A DNA stretch of 6,549 bases from Candidatus Dadabacteria bacterium (GTDB lineage: Bacteria > Desulfobacterota_D > UBA1144 > Nemesobacterales > UBA2774), in the NCBI GenBank assembly GCA_030632765.1, contig DAOVUC010000097.1, forward strand, positions 1-6,549. Direction: 5' to 3'. Within the stretch, counting starts at the first letter, position 1, and each line of letters opens with the position of its first letter. Shown here piece by piece: positions 6,048-6,549 of the stretch. The translations under genes were made by a program, and so were the position numbers. Below the pieces are notes generated by a model that saw only the letters and a list, made by a program, of their open reading frames with translations, was not told the origin of the DNA and made no database searches.

Positions 6048-6549
6048 TTATAAAAACGCCCAGAGATAAATAACTGAATAAACTACTATCCAAACCCCGT
6101 CTACGAAATGCCAGTAAATTGAGACGCATTCCACGCCGTCTGACTTGGGCCCTTTGAAGTCTCCAACTAGAGCCAAACCTAACAGTATTGACAGCATAAT
6201 TAGCCCTACACACACGTGAAAACCGTGAAATCCGGTCAACGTGAAAAATGTAGTGCCGAATACATTTCTGCTTATAGTAATGTTCTGATCTATTAACCCC
6301 AACCATTCACTTGCCTGACCGTATATGAATAACACGCCCAGTAGAATTGTTACTAATATCCATATCTTCATCATAAAGTGATTCTTTGCTACCAGGTTTC
6401 TGCCTGCAAGCCACATTGAGAAGCTGCTTGCTAGAAGAAAAACGCTGAAAATCCCGGTCCTTAATGGATTTAAGCTATTAACAGCCGTAGGCCCGTCAGT
6501 AACCGTCCCATGAAAATTCACATAGGCAAGAATCAACATAACAAAAAAT
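6048..6549 (-). CDS. ctaE: Heme-copper (cytochrome c) oxidase subunit III, N-terminus missing
   Basis: This is the cofactor-free subunit III of an aa3-type oxidase, which stabilises the catalytic core and supports proton uptake. The frame stays open to the right edge: three further codons (Val, Phe, Phe) precede the ATG at 6537-6539. That ATG falls inside a transmembrane helix (FFVMLILAYVNF), so the true start is outside, probably a few tens of residues upstream. Numbering from that Met, conserved points are the SS pair (38-39), YGQASEW with the buried Glu (E78), TGFHGFHV (102-109) and the C-terminal YWHFVDGVW (142-150), where most relatives have VVW. Five helices are visible, fitting the short bacterial form. 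It is the first visible gene of the minus-strand operon; subunits I and II are expected just beyond the window. A related NorE-like protein is an alternative, but the assembly gene next door argues for an oxidase. Confidence 0.93.
   Translation of the reverse strand, partial: FFVMLILAYVNFHGTVTDGPTAVNSLNPLRTGIFSVFLLASSFSMWLAGRNLVAKNHFMMKIWILVTILLGVLFIYGQASEWLGLIDQNITISRNVFGTTFFTLTGFHGFHVCVGLIMLSILLGLALVGDFKGPKSDGVECVSIYWHFVDGVWIVVYSVIYLWAFL

Noticed and set aside
6537..6539. ATG as the start of oxidase subunit III
   Set aside because: It falls in the middle of a transmembrane helix, the frame is open to the window edge and no ribosome binding site is visible before it; the gene is simply cut.
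1..6549. A defence system, mobile element, CRISPR array, riboswitch or RNA gene
   Set aside because: No spaced repeat array, transposase, recombinase, terminal inverted repeat or tRNA/rRNA-like sequence was seen; all coding sequence but the small membrane protein falls in well-known envelope or respiratory families.

Overview
The window is a piece of a respiratory (electron-transport) locus, most likely from an uncultured Gram-negative bacterium. The reasons are a periplasmic Do-family HtrA protease, a Tat-dependent Rieske protein, a quinol:cytochrome c reductase and an oxidase assembly factor of the caa3_CtaG type. GC content is moderate and looks even across the window, with no mobile element, integrase, tRNA, rRNA or CRISPR array. 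A deltaproteobacterial or related candidate-phylum host is possible, but I cannot place it from the sequence alone.

Plus strand, left part (1-2873): the 3' 451 codons of a degP/htrA-type serine protease, cut by the left edge. A 201-bp intergenic region follows, with a candidate promoter, a perfect 7-bp inverted repeat and a short tandem repeat. Then comes a complete type-II NADH dehydrogenase-like flavoprotein gene (ndh).

Minus strand, right part (6549 down to 2843): five co-directional, tightly packed genes, read from the right edge inwards. They are cytochrome c oxidase subunit III (cut by the right edge), the CtaG-type oxidase assembly protein, a 106-residue two-helix membrane protein with a TTG start, the Rieske iron-sulfur protein, and a large cytochrome b that carries cytochrome b6, subunit IV and a C-terminal mono-heme cytochrome c in one chain. 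Gaps are 33, 39 and 48 bp, and one pair overlaps by 26 bp, so this looks like one operon. The operon and ndh are convergent and their coding ends overlap by 31 bp.

Together the genes outline a respiratory chain. Ndh passes electrons from NADH to quinone without pumping. The Rieske/cytochrome b-c complex oxidises quinol, and its tethered heme c domain probably hands electrons towards the oxidase encoded by the same operon. Sequence signatures (PDWY Qo motif, Gly in place of the Rieske Ser) suggest a low-potential, menaquinol-type complex. The b-heme spacing is b6-like, but the Cys that anchors the extra heme c of b6f-type complexes is absent. I found no unknown defence, mobile or RNA system. 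The novelty here is in the architecture of the bc complex and its operon.
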